The notes under the pieces were generated by a model, which ran no database searches, was not told where the DNA came from, and saw only the letters and a list, made by a program, of their open reading frames with translations. A stretch of 64,000 nucleotides of DNA, taken from NCBI RefSeq assembly GCF_000027005.1, contig NC_012966.1:1302001-1366000 (forward strand). Direction: 5' to 3'. The translations under genes and the position numbers were made by a program. Source of the stretch: Komagataella phaffii GS115 (taxonomy: Eukaryota > Ascomycota > Pichiomycetes > Pichiales > Pichiaceae). Each line of letters begins with the position of its first letter. The first letter of the stretch is position 1. Below, in pieces: positions 55,436 through 64,000 of this stretch.

Positions 55436-58400
55436 ATGTCAGAACAGGACACTAGATTCTCCTTCCCCAAGGAAGAAGAACGTATCTTGAGCTACTGGAA
55501 GGAAATAAATGCTTTCGAACAATCAAATAAGTTAAATGAGGGAAACAAGAGATTCTCATTCTACGACGGTCCACCTTTCGCCACTGGTACTCCCCATTAC
55601 GGCCATATTTTGGCCTCCACTATCAAGGATATTATCCCCAGGTATGCCAACATGAACGGTATGTATGTGGAACGTCGTTTTGGCTGGGATACTCATGGCT
55701 TGCCAGTGGAACACGAGATCGACAAGAAACTTGGTATCACTGGAAAGGAAGATGTGATGGCCATGGGTATCGCCAAATACAACGAAGAATGTCGTTCCAT
55801 TGTCATGCGTTATGCTCATGCCTGGAAAGATACCATTGGAAGACTAGGTCGTTGGATCGATTTTGAGAATGATTACAAGACTCTTTATCCTGAGTTCATG
55901 GAGTCTGTGTGGTGGGTTTTCAAGCAATTGTATGAGAAGGACTCTGTTTACCGTGGACTGCGAGTGATGCCTTACTCCACTGGCTGCACCACTCCTTTGT
56001 CTAATTTTGAGGCCCAGCAAAATTATAAGGATGTTAATGATCCAGCTGTCACTGTTGGTTTTAGATTGGTAGATGATGAGAATACTTTCCTGGTTGCATG
56101 GACAACTACACCATGGACTCTTCCTTCTAATATTGCTTTGGCTGTAAACCCAGAGTTTGAATACGTTAAAATTTATGACGAAAAGACCAAGAAGCACTAC
56201 ATTTTATTGGAGTCATTGTTAAAGACCTTGTACAGAAAACCTAAAAATGAAAAATACAAGATCGTTGAAAAGATCAAGGGTTCCGAATTGGTCGGGCTGA
56301 AATACCAACCTTTGTTCAATTATTTCTATGACAAGTTCAAAGATCATGGTTTTGTAGTTTACGGCGGTGACTTCGTCACCGATGACAGCGGTACTGGTAT
56401 TGTCCACCAGGCTCCAGCTTTTGGTGAGGTTGATTTTGAAGCTGCCACTGCCGCTGGTGTTATTGATGAAAAGAGGGTTCCTCCTAACCCTGTTGATGAC
56501 AACGGAAAGTTCAGTTCCCAAGTTCCAGATTGGGAGGGGGTATATGTCAAGGACGCTGACACAAAGATTATCAAATACTTGACTGAAAAGGGAAATATTC
56601 TATTATCTTCCCAAATCAGACATAGTTATCCATTTTGTTGGAGATCTGATACTCCCTTGCTGTATAGAACGGTGCCAGCTTGGTTTGTCCGTGTTAAAGA
56701 GATCGTTCCTGACATGTTGAAAAACGTTGAAGCTACTCATTGGGTCCCCCAAACCATTAAGGAGAAGAGATTTTCCAACTGGATTGCCAATGCACGGGAC
56801 TGGAATGTTTCTCGTAACAGATATTGGGGAACACCTATTCCATTATGGGTTTCTGATGATTTTGAAGAAATTGTGTGTATCGGTTCAATTCAAGAACTGA
56901 GAGATCTATCTGGCAACCAAGATATCACTGACATACACCGTGAAAAGATTGACGACATCACTATTCCTTCTAGACAAGGAAAGGGCGTGCTAAGAAGAAT
57001 CGAAGAAGTGTTTGATTGTTGGTTCGAGTCAGGTTCCATGCCTTACGCTCAAAACCACTATCCTTTCGAAGGAAAGGACGAGTTCAGCTCCAAATTCCCT
57101 GCTGATTTCATATCGGAAGGTCTTGATCAGACCAGAGGTTGGTTCTACACCTTGACTGTGCTAGGTACTCACCTTTTCAACACTGCACCCTACAAGAATG
57201 TCATAGTTTCGGGTATCGTTCTAGCTGGTGACGGTAAAAAGATGTCCAAGCGTCTGAAGAACTATCCAGACCCTGGAATAGTGTTGGACGGTTACGGTGC
57301 CGATGCTTTGCGTCTTTACTTAATCAACTCTCCTGTTCTTAGAGCCGAGACTTTGAAGTTCAAAGAGGAAGGAGTCAAGGAAGTAGTTTCCAAGGTTCTT
57401 CTTCCTTGGTGGAACTCCTTCAAGTTTTTAGAAGGTCAGGTAGCTTTGCTGAAGAAGTTGAACCAAATTGACTACAAGTATGATCCCGAAGTCAGGAGTG
57501 AGAATGTCATGGACAAATGGTTGTTGGCCACCATTCAATCGCTTATCAAATTTATTCACCAAGAGATGGCTGAGTACAGACTGTACACTGTGGTCCCTAA
57601 GTTGCTAAAATTGATTGATGACTTGACTAACTGGTACATTCGTTTCAACCGTCGTCGTCTGAAGGGTGAGAATGGTGTTGATGACTGTATCAAAGCATTG
57701 AACACATTGACGGAAGCCCTTTTCACTTTAGTCCGTGCTATGGCACCCTTCACCCCATTCTTGTCTGAGAACATATACCAAAGATTGAGACCTCTTATCC
57801 CAGATGCTGTCTTGTCTAAGTACACCAAAGATCCAAGATCGGTTCATTTCTTGGCGTACCCAGTCCTGAACGTATCTCTGTTTGACGAGAAGATTGAGAT
57901 TGCCATGGCTCGTATGCAAAAGGTTATTGATTACGGACGTAACATCCGTGAGAAGAAGACCATATCTCTGAAGACCCCACTCAAAACTTTGGTTATTCTT
58001 CACTCAGATCCAGGTTACCTTGCTGATGTCGAATCCCTAAAATCCTACATTACCGAGGAGCTGAATGTCCGTGATGTAATCATCACTTCAGACGAGGACA
58101 AATATGGAGTAGCATATGGGGTTGTCGCTGACTGGCCAGTATTGGGTAAGAAGTTGAAGAAGGATGCCCAGAAAGTCAAAGTAGCGCTTCCTTCAGTGAG
58201 TTCTGAAGAAGTCAAGGAATTTTTGAAGACTGGTAAGATTACAGTTGCTGGAATTGAGCTCTCATCTGAAGACTTGAATGCAGTTCGTGGTCTGCCTGAG
58301 TCCAAATCTCAAGACGGACATGAAGTCAGAAGTGACAGAGACACTCTGGTTATCCTGGACACTAAAGTGTATGAGGAGCTGAAGACAGAGGGTACCGCAC

Positions 58401-58654
58401 GTGAGTTGGTTAATCGTATCCAGAAGCTACGTAAGAAAGCCTCCTTGGATGCAACTGATGATGTTATTGTACAATATGCTATTACAAATGATACCATTGG
58501 ATTGGACTCAATAATGAAACAACACGCCGATATGCTAATAAAGACCTGCAGAAGACCGTTGGAACCGTTGGCCGAGACTTCTAAGGACGTAATTGCTGAG
58601 GAGGAATGTCAGATCCAGGACACGCTCATCAAGATCCGTTTGCTTAATATCTAG
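55436..58654 (+). CDS. ILS1: cytoplasmic isoleucyl-tRNA synthetase
   Basis: 1072 residues, exactly the length of S. cerevisiae Ils1. Class I signatures: HYGH (54-57) within PPFATGTPHYGHIL and KMSKR (602-606). The CP1 editing domain has WTTTPWTLPSN and the GTGIVHQAPAFGEVDFE region (landmark GTGIVHQAP). The anticodon-binding domain contains WYIRFNRRRLKG and a long eukaryote-type C-terminal extension. No mitochondrial presequence, so the cytosolic enzyme. It charges tRNA-Ile and proofreads Val. The divergent neighbour 175 bp away encodes a tRNA-Ile modifying enzyme (TilS-like). Codon choice is biased as in highly expressed genes. Confidence 0.97.
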   Translation: MSEQDTRFSFPKEEERILSYWKEINAFEQSNKLNEGNKRFSFYDGPPFATGTPHYGHILASTIKDIIPRYANMNGMYVERRFGWDTHGLPVEHEIDKKLGITGKEDVMAMGIAKYNEECRSIVMRYAHAWKDTIGRLGRWIDFENDYKTLYPEFMESVWWVFKQLYEKDSVYRGLRVMPYSTGCTTPLSNFEAQQNYKDVNDPAVTVGFRLVDDENTFLVAWTTTPWTLPSNIALAVNPEFEYVKIYDEKTKKHYILLESLLKTLYRKPKNEKYKIVEKIKGSELVGLKYQPLFNYFYDKFKDHGFVVYGGDFVTDDSGTGIVHQAPAFGEVDFEAATAAGVIDEKRVPPNPVDDNGKFSSQVPDWEGVYVKDADTKIIKYLTEKGNILLSSQIRHSYPFCWRSDTPLLYRTVPAWFVRVKEIVPDMLKNVEATHWVPQTIKEKRFSNWIANARDWNVSRNRYWGTPIPLWVSDDFEEIVCIGSIQELRDLSGNQDITDIHREKIDDITIPSRQGKGVLRRIEEVFDCWFESGSMPYAQNHYPFEGKDEFSSKFPADFISEGLDQTRGWFYTLTVLGTHLFNTAPYKNVIVSGIVLAGDGKKMSKRLKNYPDPGIVLDGYGADALRLYLINSPVLRAETLKFKEEGVKEVVSKVLLPWWNSFKFLEGQVALLKKLNQIDYKYDPEVRSENVMDKWLLATIQSLIKFIHQEMAEYRLYTVVPKLLKLIDDLTNWYIRFNRRRLKGENGVDDCIKALNTLTEALFTLVRAMAPFTPFLSENIYQRLRPLIPDAVLSKYTKDPRSVHFLAYPVLNVSLFDEKIEIAMARMQKVIDYGRNIREKKTISLKTPLKTLVILHSDPGYLADVESLKSYITEELNVRDVIITSDEDKYGVAYGVVADWPVLGKKLKKDAQKVKVALPSVSSEEVKEFLKTGKITVAGIELSSEDLNAVRGLPESKSQDGHEVRSDRDTLVILDTKVYEELKTEGTARELVNRIQKLRKKASLDATDDVIVQYAITNDTIGLDSIMKQHADMLIKTCRRPLEPLAETSKDVIAEEECQIQDTLIKIRLLNI

Positions 58655-58782
58655 ACCCACTTAAAGTAGTATAGAATGCTAGAATAAAGAAAAATCTCTG
58701 TATAACGTAATACTCGAAATCCGACCCTGAAAAATTGGAATATTTGTAACGAACATCCATCACCAAAACACACCACAAGTAG

Positions 58783-59850
58783 ATGTCATTTCTTAGTTCC
58801 AGCAACGTCAACGTAACGCAGGGAACAGTCCAGGACCTTCAAAATGACGTGGTGGTAGGAAATGGACCAGAAGATTCCATCAGTGATTTGGCCTTCTCAC
58901 CACAGGCTGAACTGCTGGCGGTAGCTTCGTGGGACAAGAAAGTTAGGGTTTATGAAGTTCTTCCAACTGGTACGACGGAAGGAAGAGCTCTGTACGACCA
59001 CGAGTCCCCTGTTCTAGCTGTGCATTGGTCTCCCGACGGCACTAAAGTGGCCACTGGAGCCGCCGATCGTCAAGTACGCTTATATGATGTTCAAACTGGT
59101 CAGGTTCAAAACTTGGGAATGCACGAGGCTCCGGTCAAAGCACTTAGATTTGTGGAAGTGGGCCCTACTTCTACACCTGTGGTAGTATCAGGAGGCTGGG
59201 ATAAGACTTTGAGGTATTGGGACCCCAGGTCAGCACAACCGATGGCCACAGTGGCACTCCCTGAACGAGTATACGCCATGGACACTTCACAGAAATTATT
59301 GGTAGTAGCAACAGCAGAGCGCCACATAGGAGTCATTGATCTAAATCAACCACAACAGCTGTTCAAGCAAACCATGTCTCCTTTGAAATGGCAAACCCGT
59401 ACAGTGGCATGCTATCCTCAAGGCAATGGTTATGCAATTGGATCGATTGAAGGAAGATGCTGTCTACAATATATTGATGCAACAGAACAGGCAAAATCTG
59501 GCTTTTCATTTAAATGCCACCGAGTACCACGACCCGCTCCTGCCAAGGAGTCAGACGTTTACTCCATAAACTCCATTCGATTTCACCCTGTCTATGGAAC
59601 ATTTTCTACAGCAGGTAGTGACGGAGCATTCCATTTTTGGGACAAAGATCAAAAGCATCGACTGAAAGGGTTCCCTGCCGGACCTACTAGCATTTCGTCT
59701 ACAGCATTCAACAGAAATGGTGGAATTTTTGCCTACGCTTATTCATACGATTGGAGTAAAGGCCCTGAAGGAAATTCAGCAAATACTCCAATCCAATTAC
59801 GTTTACATGCTACTAAAGATGAAGAGGTCAAACAGCGAAACAAGAAGTAA
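58783..59850 (+). CDS. GLE2: Gle2/Rae1, mRNA export WD40 protein of the nuclear pore
   Basis: 355 residues versus 365 in S. cerevisiae. A seven-blade propeller: EDSISDLAFSPQAELLAVASWDKKVRVYEV, then SPVLAVHWSPDGTKVATGAADRQVRLYD (landmarks SWDKKVRVYEV and GAADRQVRLYD), SGGWDKTLRYWDPR, IGSIEGRCCLQYI, SINSIRFHPVYGTFSTAGSDGAFHFWDKD and the terminal IFAYAYSYDWSKG. The EGRC and HFWDKD elements are Rae1 hallmarks (quoted in part). Gle2 binds the GLEBS motif of Nup116 and supports mRNA export. Confidence 0.95.
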   Translation: MSFLSSSNVNVTQGTVQDLQNDVVVGNGPEDSISDLAFSPQAELLAVASWDKKVRVYEVLPTGTTEGRALYDHESPVLAVHWSPDGTKVATGAADRQVRLYDVQTGQVQNLGMHEAPVKALRFVEVGPTSTPVVVSGGWDKTLRYWDPRSAQPMATVALPERVYAMDTSQKLLVVATAERHIGVIDLNQPQQLFKQTMSPLKWQTRTVACYPQGNGYAIGSIEGRCCLQYIDATEQAKSGFSFKCHRVPRPAPAKESDVYSINSIRFHPVYGTFSTAGSDGAFHFWDKDQKHRLKGFPAGPTSISSTAFNRNGGIFAYAYSYDWSKGPEGNSANTPIQLRLHATKDEEVKQRNKK

Positions 59851-60389
59851 GGGAGCAAGTGTAATATTAGGGCGTAGTGCATTGGTTTATTCATTCGTTG
59901 GGCGAACGGAGAATTTCAAATGCGAGAAGGGGGAGTTCGGAAAAATAAATGCGCCAGCGTAGAGCGGAAAAACGCAAAATAGACGAACCTTTTTATGTCT
60001 CTAGTCTTTAACATCTATCTTGACTTCCCACGAAAGCTTTTCCGCCAATCTCCGTTCAGCTTTTCTGCCATAGTCTCACGCCATCGCCGTTCTGCTCCTT
60101 GACGCGCATACGCAACTAAATAGTACTGTATAGATTGTGAAATTCTGAGTTCATTTCGCGGCAACACCAAGGTTTATGGTACATCCAACATCACCACACA
60201 AATGCTGGATGAAAACTGCTCCCTTACGCCAATAAAACCTACCACGCAAGCTGACTTTTGCCTACAACACCAATTAACGCCCCAACAGCAATCTTAATTT
60301 CATCAATACACAGTGAATTGTGCTTAATATTGTTCACAGACCATTTAGCGTTTTTGTCTAACGCCTATTCTTTGTATTGACTTATCATA
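59851..60389. other. intergenic region, FLO8-type gene promoter
   Basis: 539 bp downstream of GLE2. I see no ORF or RNA gene. The A/C-rich sequence near the ATG resembles a long 5' leader; a long promoter is usual for regulators of filamentation, but nothing specific is recognised. Confidence 0.55.
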
Positions 60390-62810
60390 ATGAACAAGCC
60401 AAACGGGTCTGAACAACAACCACCGTCACGCGGAATGAAGCAAGAGTCAGGAGGCCCAGTTACTTCATCTACGACGCCGGGTACCAATACTGGCCTAGAA
60501 AACTCTCATTCCATGGGGGCGGATATGGAGCCTGATGTTGGTGCTACCTCTCCTCGCCATCTTCTTAATGGGTACATTTACGATTATTTAGTCAAATCTA
60601 ACATGCAAAATTTGGCTGATCAATTTGCCCAAGAGACGGAGCTCTTAGAAACAGACTTGACAGTACCAATGGATACGCCTTCAGGCTATCTTCTAGAATG
60701 GTGGATGGTATTCTGGGACCTTTTCAATGCCCGCCTAAAGCAACGGGGTTCACAGAAGGCCCACCAGTATATTCAGTTGAACATGCTACGACAACAGCAA
60801 CAGAGGACCATGCGAAATACAGCCCGTGTTCAAAAAGTCCCGTTGAGGCCACACACCCAATCATCTCCTTCAATGTCACAGACTTTTATTCCACAGCAGC
60901 CTCAACAGCAAGCACAGGGACAACAGCACGCCCAGGCTCAAGCCCAAGTGCAAGCACATCAGCAAGCCCAACACCACGCGCAGGCACAAGTGCCAGTGCA
61001 ACCGCAACAGCACCAGCTAGGAGGCCAAACTCAACAGCAGCAATCCATTAACACTGGGTCTCCTGCGGGTCCAAATGCTATCAACTCGCGTGTTCAACAC
61101 TTAGCACAACAACAGATGAATCACCTTCGCCAGCAGGCGACTGCCACTACGCAACAACCTATCCCGCAACAGAATATCCCATCAAACCAACAGGGTCCTA
61201 CAGGCCCTTATCCTACTTCCCCTTCAAGAAGACCGAGATTACTGTCTAACGAATCGGGTGCAAGTGCACCCTCTGTAATGACAAAGTCACAGCTCCAAGG
61301 AGTCCCTCCCTCACAACAACCACACCAGCAGCAAGGTCAGCAGGTAGGCCCCCCTAATCAACATCAAGGTCAATCTTCTTCCTTTTATTCGGGCATGCCT
61401 CCTCAAGGGGTCGTGGTTCCTCATCAGTTCAATCCTCAGCAGTATGCCAATATGCTAGCAAGACAACAGCATGTACAAGCTCAACAACAGGTTCAGTTAC
61501 AACAGGTCCAACATGTACAACAGAGACAACAGCAAGACCAACAACAACACCGCCTGTCCGCCGGTTCACCGGGGCACCCTTCATTTGGCGTTTTTCAACA
61601 ACCTCCTCCGATGTCAAACCATAATCAGGTCATGATCAATCAGCAGGGAGAAACTTTTTTTGATCCACATTCTCCATATGCTCAACCTAACGGGTACCCC
61701 CAGCCACAGCAACAACAACAACAACAGCAACAACAACAACAACAGCAGCAACCGCAACAGCAGCAGCAGCAGCAGCAGCAACAGAAGCAGCAACCACCAC
61801 CACCACCACGACAGCCTCAGCGCCAACAAGCGATGGCCATGGCTCCTCTGCCTCACTCTACTTCTGCCGCCGGTACTCCTCACTCGTCCACCACACCTAG
61901 ATTCTCGCAACCTGGTCCTGTTTATCAGCAGCCTTTACCTGCATCTCAACCGCAACATTCTCCGCCTTCTTCTATTCAGCAGCCGGAGCTAGTTCCAACT
62001 CCAGGGTCACAACATCAGCAAATAGCACAACCACAATCACAGAGCCAACACCAGCAATCGCAACAGTCTCAATCAAGTGCTTCTAAAATTGTAGGTATAC
62101 AGGAGTATCAGAAAGAGCTAATGATGCTTGAGAAACAGAACAAACAGCGTCATGACATGGCATGTAAGAAGGGAAGCGGGCATTTTTCTAACTTTGATCC
62201 AATTCCAGAGCACACACCGCCCGAACCAAAATTTAATGTGAATGTAATGCTCCCTCCCCAGAACTCTGCAGTGGTCACGAAGAATACTCCCGGAACTTCA
62301 CCTGGTACACAAACTCAAAACACTGCACATAGTACTGGTAACACTTCTGCGGGGTCTACACCAAATAATGTCGCACCTGTACGAAAGAAAAAGGAGCCAG
62401 CTAAAAAGAAGGCAAAGAAAGCTACTGAGCCCCCGACTCCCACTACTCCACAGACTCCAATTGCAGCTAGGACACATCAAAACTCTACAGGCGGCATTCC
62501 TGGTAATAATGCTGCTACTAAGCGACGAAAACGGGAGCCGCTGGTTGATCAAACTGTTTCACCTAACCTTAACGAAGCTTCCAAGTCAACAAAGACCGGA
62601 AAAATTTCATCTCAAACTGACTTTACAGGTTCTGACAATGGATTCTTACAGGATTTTGGCGATGGAACTGGTCCTCCCACTGGAACCGATGATATGGAAT
62701 TTGATTTTAACAGTTTTCTTAATAACGAAACTGGCGAACCTAATAGTTCAACCATTCATTTTGACAATGTATTCAATTGGGGAGAAGGTACCGAAGCCGG
62801 AGATTTATAG
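60390..62810 (+). CDS. FLO8: LisH-domain, polyglutamine transcription factor, Flo8 type
   Basis: 806 residues (Flo8 is 799 in S. cerevisiae). A LisH motif (about 53-82: HLLNGYIYDYLVKSNMQNLA) is followed by MDTPSGYLLEWWMVFWDLFNA, very like Flo8 (TPQGFLYEWWQIFWDIFN). The middle is Gln/Ala/Pro-rich with long Q tracts. A basic segment (VRKKKEPAKKKAKKA and RRKREP, about 668-720) is a probable DNA-binding or nuclear signal. The acidic end EFDFNSFLNNE and HFDNVFNWGEG resembles the Flo8 C-terminus (DFNFINWEG). Flo8 activates flocculins and filamentous growth downstream of PKA. Mss11, also LisH and polyQ, is the alternative; the C-terminus favours Flo8. Confidence 0.8.
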   Translation: MNKPNGSEQQPPSRGMKQESGGPVTSSTTPGTNTGLENSHSMGADMEPDVGATSPRHLLNGYIYDYLVKSNMQNLADQFAQETELLETDLTVPMDTPSGYLLEWWMVFWDLFNARLKQRGSQKAHQYIQLNMLRQQQQRTMRNTARVQKVPLRPHTQSSPSMSQTFIPQQPQQQAQGQQHAQAQAQVQAHQQAQHHAQAQVPVQPQQHQLGGQTQQQQSINTGSPAGPNAINSRVQHLAQQQMNHLRQQATATTQQPIPQQNIPSNQQGPTGPYPTSPSRRPRLLSNESGASAPSVMTKSQLQGVPPSQQPHQQQGQQVGPPNQHQGQSSSFYSGMPPQGVVVPHQFNPQQYANMLARQQHVQAQQQVQLQQVQHVQQRQQQDQQQHRLSAGSPGHPSFGVFQQPPPMSNHNQVMINQQGETFFDPHSPYAQPNGYPQPQQQQQQQQQQQQQQQPQQQQQQQQQQKQQPPPPPRQPQRQQAMAMAPLPHSTSAAGTPHSSTTPRFSQPGPVYQQPLPASQPQHSPPSSIQQPELVPTPGSQHQQIAQPQSQSQHQQSQQSQSSASKIVGIQEYQKELMMLEKQNKQRHDMACKKGSGHFSNFDPIPEHTPPEPKFNVNVMLPPQNSAVVTKNTPGTSPGTQTQNTAHSTGNTSAGSTPNNVAPVRKKKEPAKKKAKKATEPPTPTTPQTPIAARTHQNSTGGIPGNNAATKRRKREPLVDQTVSPNLNEASKSTKTGKISSQTDFTGSDNGFLQDFGDGTGPPTGTDDMEFDFNSFLNNETGEPNSSTIHFDNVFNWGEGTEAGDL
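61707..61784 (+). repeat. CAA/CAG repeat encoding Q15-P-Q10
   Basis: Fifteen Gln codons (61707-61751), one CCG, then ten Gln codons (61755-61784), followed by AAG, two Gln and five Pro codons. The first tract is mainly CAA with interspersed CAG; the second is a nearly pure CAG run. Likely length-variable. Confidence 0.9.
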
Positions 62811-62890
62811 ACATGAACCATTGTCATACTATATTAATTCATTTCAATTCTACGAATGTTTTTACCACCTTAATATTACTAATTGTAAAT

Positions 62891-64000
62891 TTATGTATTC
62901 TTTTTTTCTGCAGGGACCGATTGAGAAGGAAATAACTGTTCGTTGGTAAAAATGAGAATCAGGATAAGTAGTAAGATAGATACCAACAACGCGGAACTTT
63001 GTTCTGTAGCTGGGAAAACCAACCAGCAATACTCGTGAGCGGCATAAACAATAATAGATGCTATAAAGTTCAGACGAGCCTTGTAAAGGAGATATGGCAA
63101 AGAGAACGCATACCAGCTTAGGAACTGGTAGTGTAAAGATCTTGCAAAAAGCACCCCTATTAAGTTGGTAGTAGCCATGACGGTGTAAACAAAATCTGGG
63201 CTTCTTTCTGGGTCGTTGATAATATTGGTTGGAGATAAGGTTGGCTTCCAAAATTTGAAAATGTCCAACACAAATCTACCAAGCGGTTTTCCAATGTTTT
63301 TAGGAGAGAGGAACTTGAGGATGAACAAGACTAACGTAATAATATGGAGAGCAAACAGGAGCTGGTGAAAATGGACATTGTTGAAAGTTTCTTGGCTCAA
63401 AAAGCGCCAATTAACCGTCCACTTATAAAGAAATTGGCGACTAAAGTCAAAAGCCTGTCTAAAGTAGGCAGAACGAATTTCATTTGCCTGATCATCATAG
63501 TGCAACGGTAAAATGAACGAATAACCGACTCCTACTTGCACCAATATCAAAACTAGAACAGGTGCCAAGGCTTTAATCAAATTTTCGTCACAAATGAGAT
63601 ATATGAGTAGTAGGAATGCTGGGAGGTATAGCAGCGCATTCATCTTTACAGAGATGGCTAAACTGTACGTATCTGCAGCAATCAGGGACAAGATAAATGG
63701 AATAGTTGTGCCATCTTTCCTCCAGTAACTTGCTTGTTGAAGGATGATTATAGTTGCCAACATCAAAAATGTTGTTAAACAGTCATTGAAGAGTCTCAAT
63801 ACAAATATTGAATGCAGTCTCTTGGACGCTACCAACAAAACAAAATAAACCGGAGGTATTTTCCCTAAGCCAGAGAAAAAGTAGGAGCTGATGGATAGTA
63901 ACAAGCAACCTAGGTATAACCAACCAAATGCTTGTTGAACGAAACTGACGTCTTCTCCACCATCACTGTACCACGAAAGTACTGAGTAAGCATGAACATG
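62891..64000 (-). CDS. ALG3: Alg3, dolichol-P-mannose alpha-1,3-mannosyltransferase (5' partial)
   Basis: 369 codons plus stop lie in the window; the frame remains open to base 64000, so the start codon is outside. The visible N-side reads [20 protein letters not shown], then many hydrophobic helices. Landmarks: [49 protein letters not shown] (FDFxR), KWTVNWRFL and the C-terminal [24 protein letters not shown] (landmark HYQFLSWYA), all typical of Alg3. It is an ER membrane GT-C enzyme adding the first Dol-P-Man-dependent mannose to Man5GlcNAc2-PP-Dol. The end carries no KKXX; the last residues are AEKKNT. Confidence 0.95.

Noticed and set aside
61614..61910. Leucine-rich minus-strand frame
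   Set aside because: The Leu runs are simply the reverse complement of the CAA/CAG polyQ tract in the FLO8-type gene.

Overview
The window looks like a chromosome-internal segment of an ascomycete budding yeast. Genes are compact and almost all intronless. Standard-code proteins align from memory with Saccharomyces cerevisiae families, often at nearly the same length (ILS1 1072, SRM1 482, AAR2 355 residues). Intergenic T-runs, a TACTAAC branch site and intronless tRNA genes fit this. A Komagataella (Pichia pastoris-type) methylotrophic yeast is my best guess, by inference only. No prophage, transposon, CRISPR array or biosynthetic cluster is visible. The content is core eukaryotic housekeeping.

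Layout. 1-8.8 kb (all minus strand): partial CHS5 (exomer), an alpha/beta hydrolase, UGA1 (GABA transaminase) behind a promoter with a UAS-GABA-like palindrome, a pyridoxamine-phosphate-oxidase-family protein, and a large Sel1-repeat protein of the Skt5/Chs4 type. 8.9-14.2 kb: PHO23, a Ras GTPase with an altered P-loop, RGD1 (RhoGAP) and an Npr/Hal-type kinase. 14.8-23 kb: a small orphan ORF, tRNA-Pro(AGG), CAR1 (arginase), tRNA-Val(AAC), CPS1, an acidic Ecm13-like protein and SFC1 behind a 1.45 kb upstream region. 23-31.7 kb: RPP1B, an RKM1-like SET protein, an unknown basic-tail protein, POP4, AIM22, a GH5 glucanase and VPS51. 32-42.3 kb: two PPxY arrestins flanking EXO70, a PCI protein, an unknown protein and RPC34, then a KEN-box CDK-substrate-like protein. 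42.6-55.3 kb: PLC1, ENP1, SRM1, HIS7, ATG8 (with a leader intron), PET112, AAR2 and a frameshifted tRNA(Ile)-lysidine synthase. 55.4-64 kb: ILS1, GLE2, a FLO8-type polyQ regulator and partial ALG3.

Several genes link in function: CHS5 and the Skt5-like gene (chitin synthase traffic and activation); UGA1 and CAR1 (nitrogen catabolism); two Rsp5-adaptor-like arrestins; VPS51 and EXO70 (vesicle tethering); ENP1, RPP1B and the RKM1-like gene (ribosome); and ILS1 divergent from a tRNA-Ile lysidine synthase. Several convergent pairs have stop codons 4-20 bp apart, and one pair overlaps in coding sequence.

I found no convincing new multi-gene system. The best leads are single-locus: the Ras P-loop with Pro at the Gly12 position, the TilS frameshift at a 7-nt homopolymer opposite ILS1, the ATG8 leader intron ending exactly at the ATG, the UAS-GABA palindrome array, and the unnamed KEN/RxL/CDK-site protein. 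All start choices use ATG; where the open frame extends upstream only through non-ATG codons I moved the start to the first suitable ATG.
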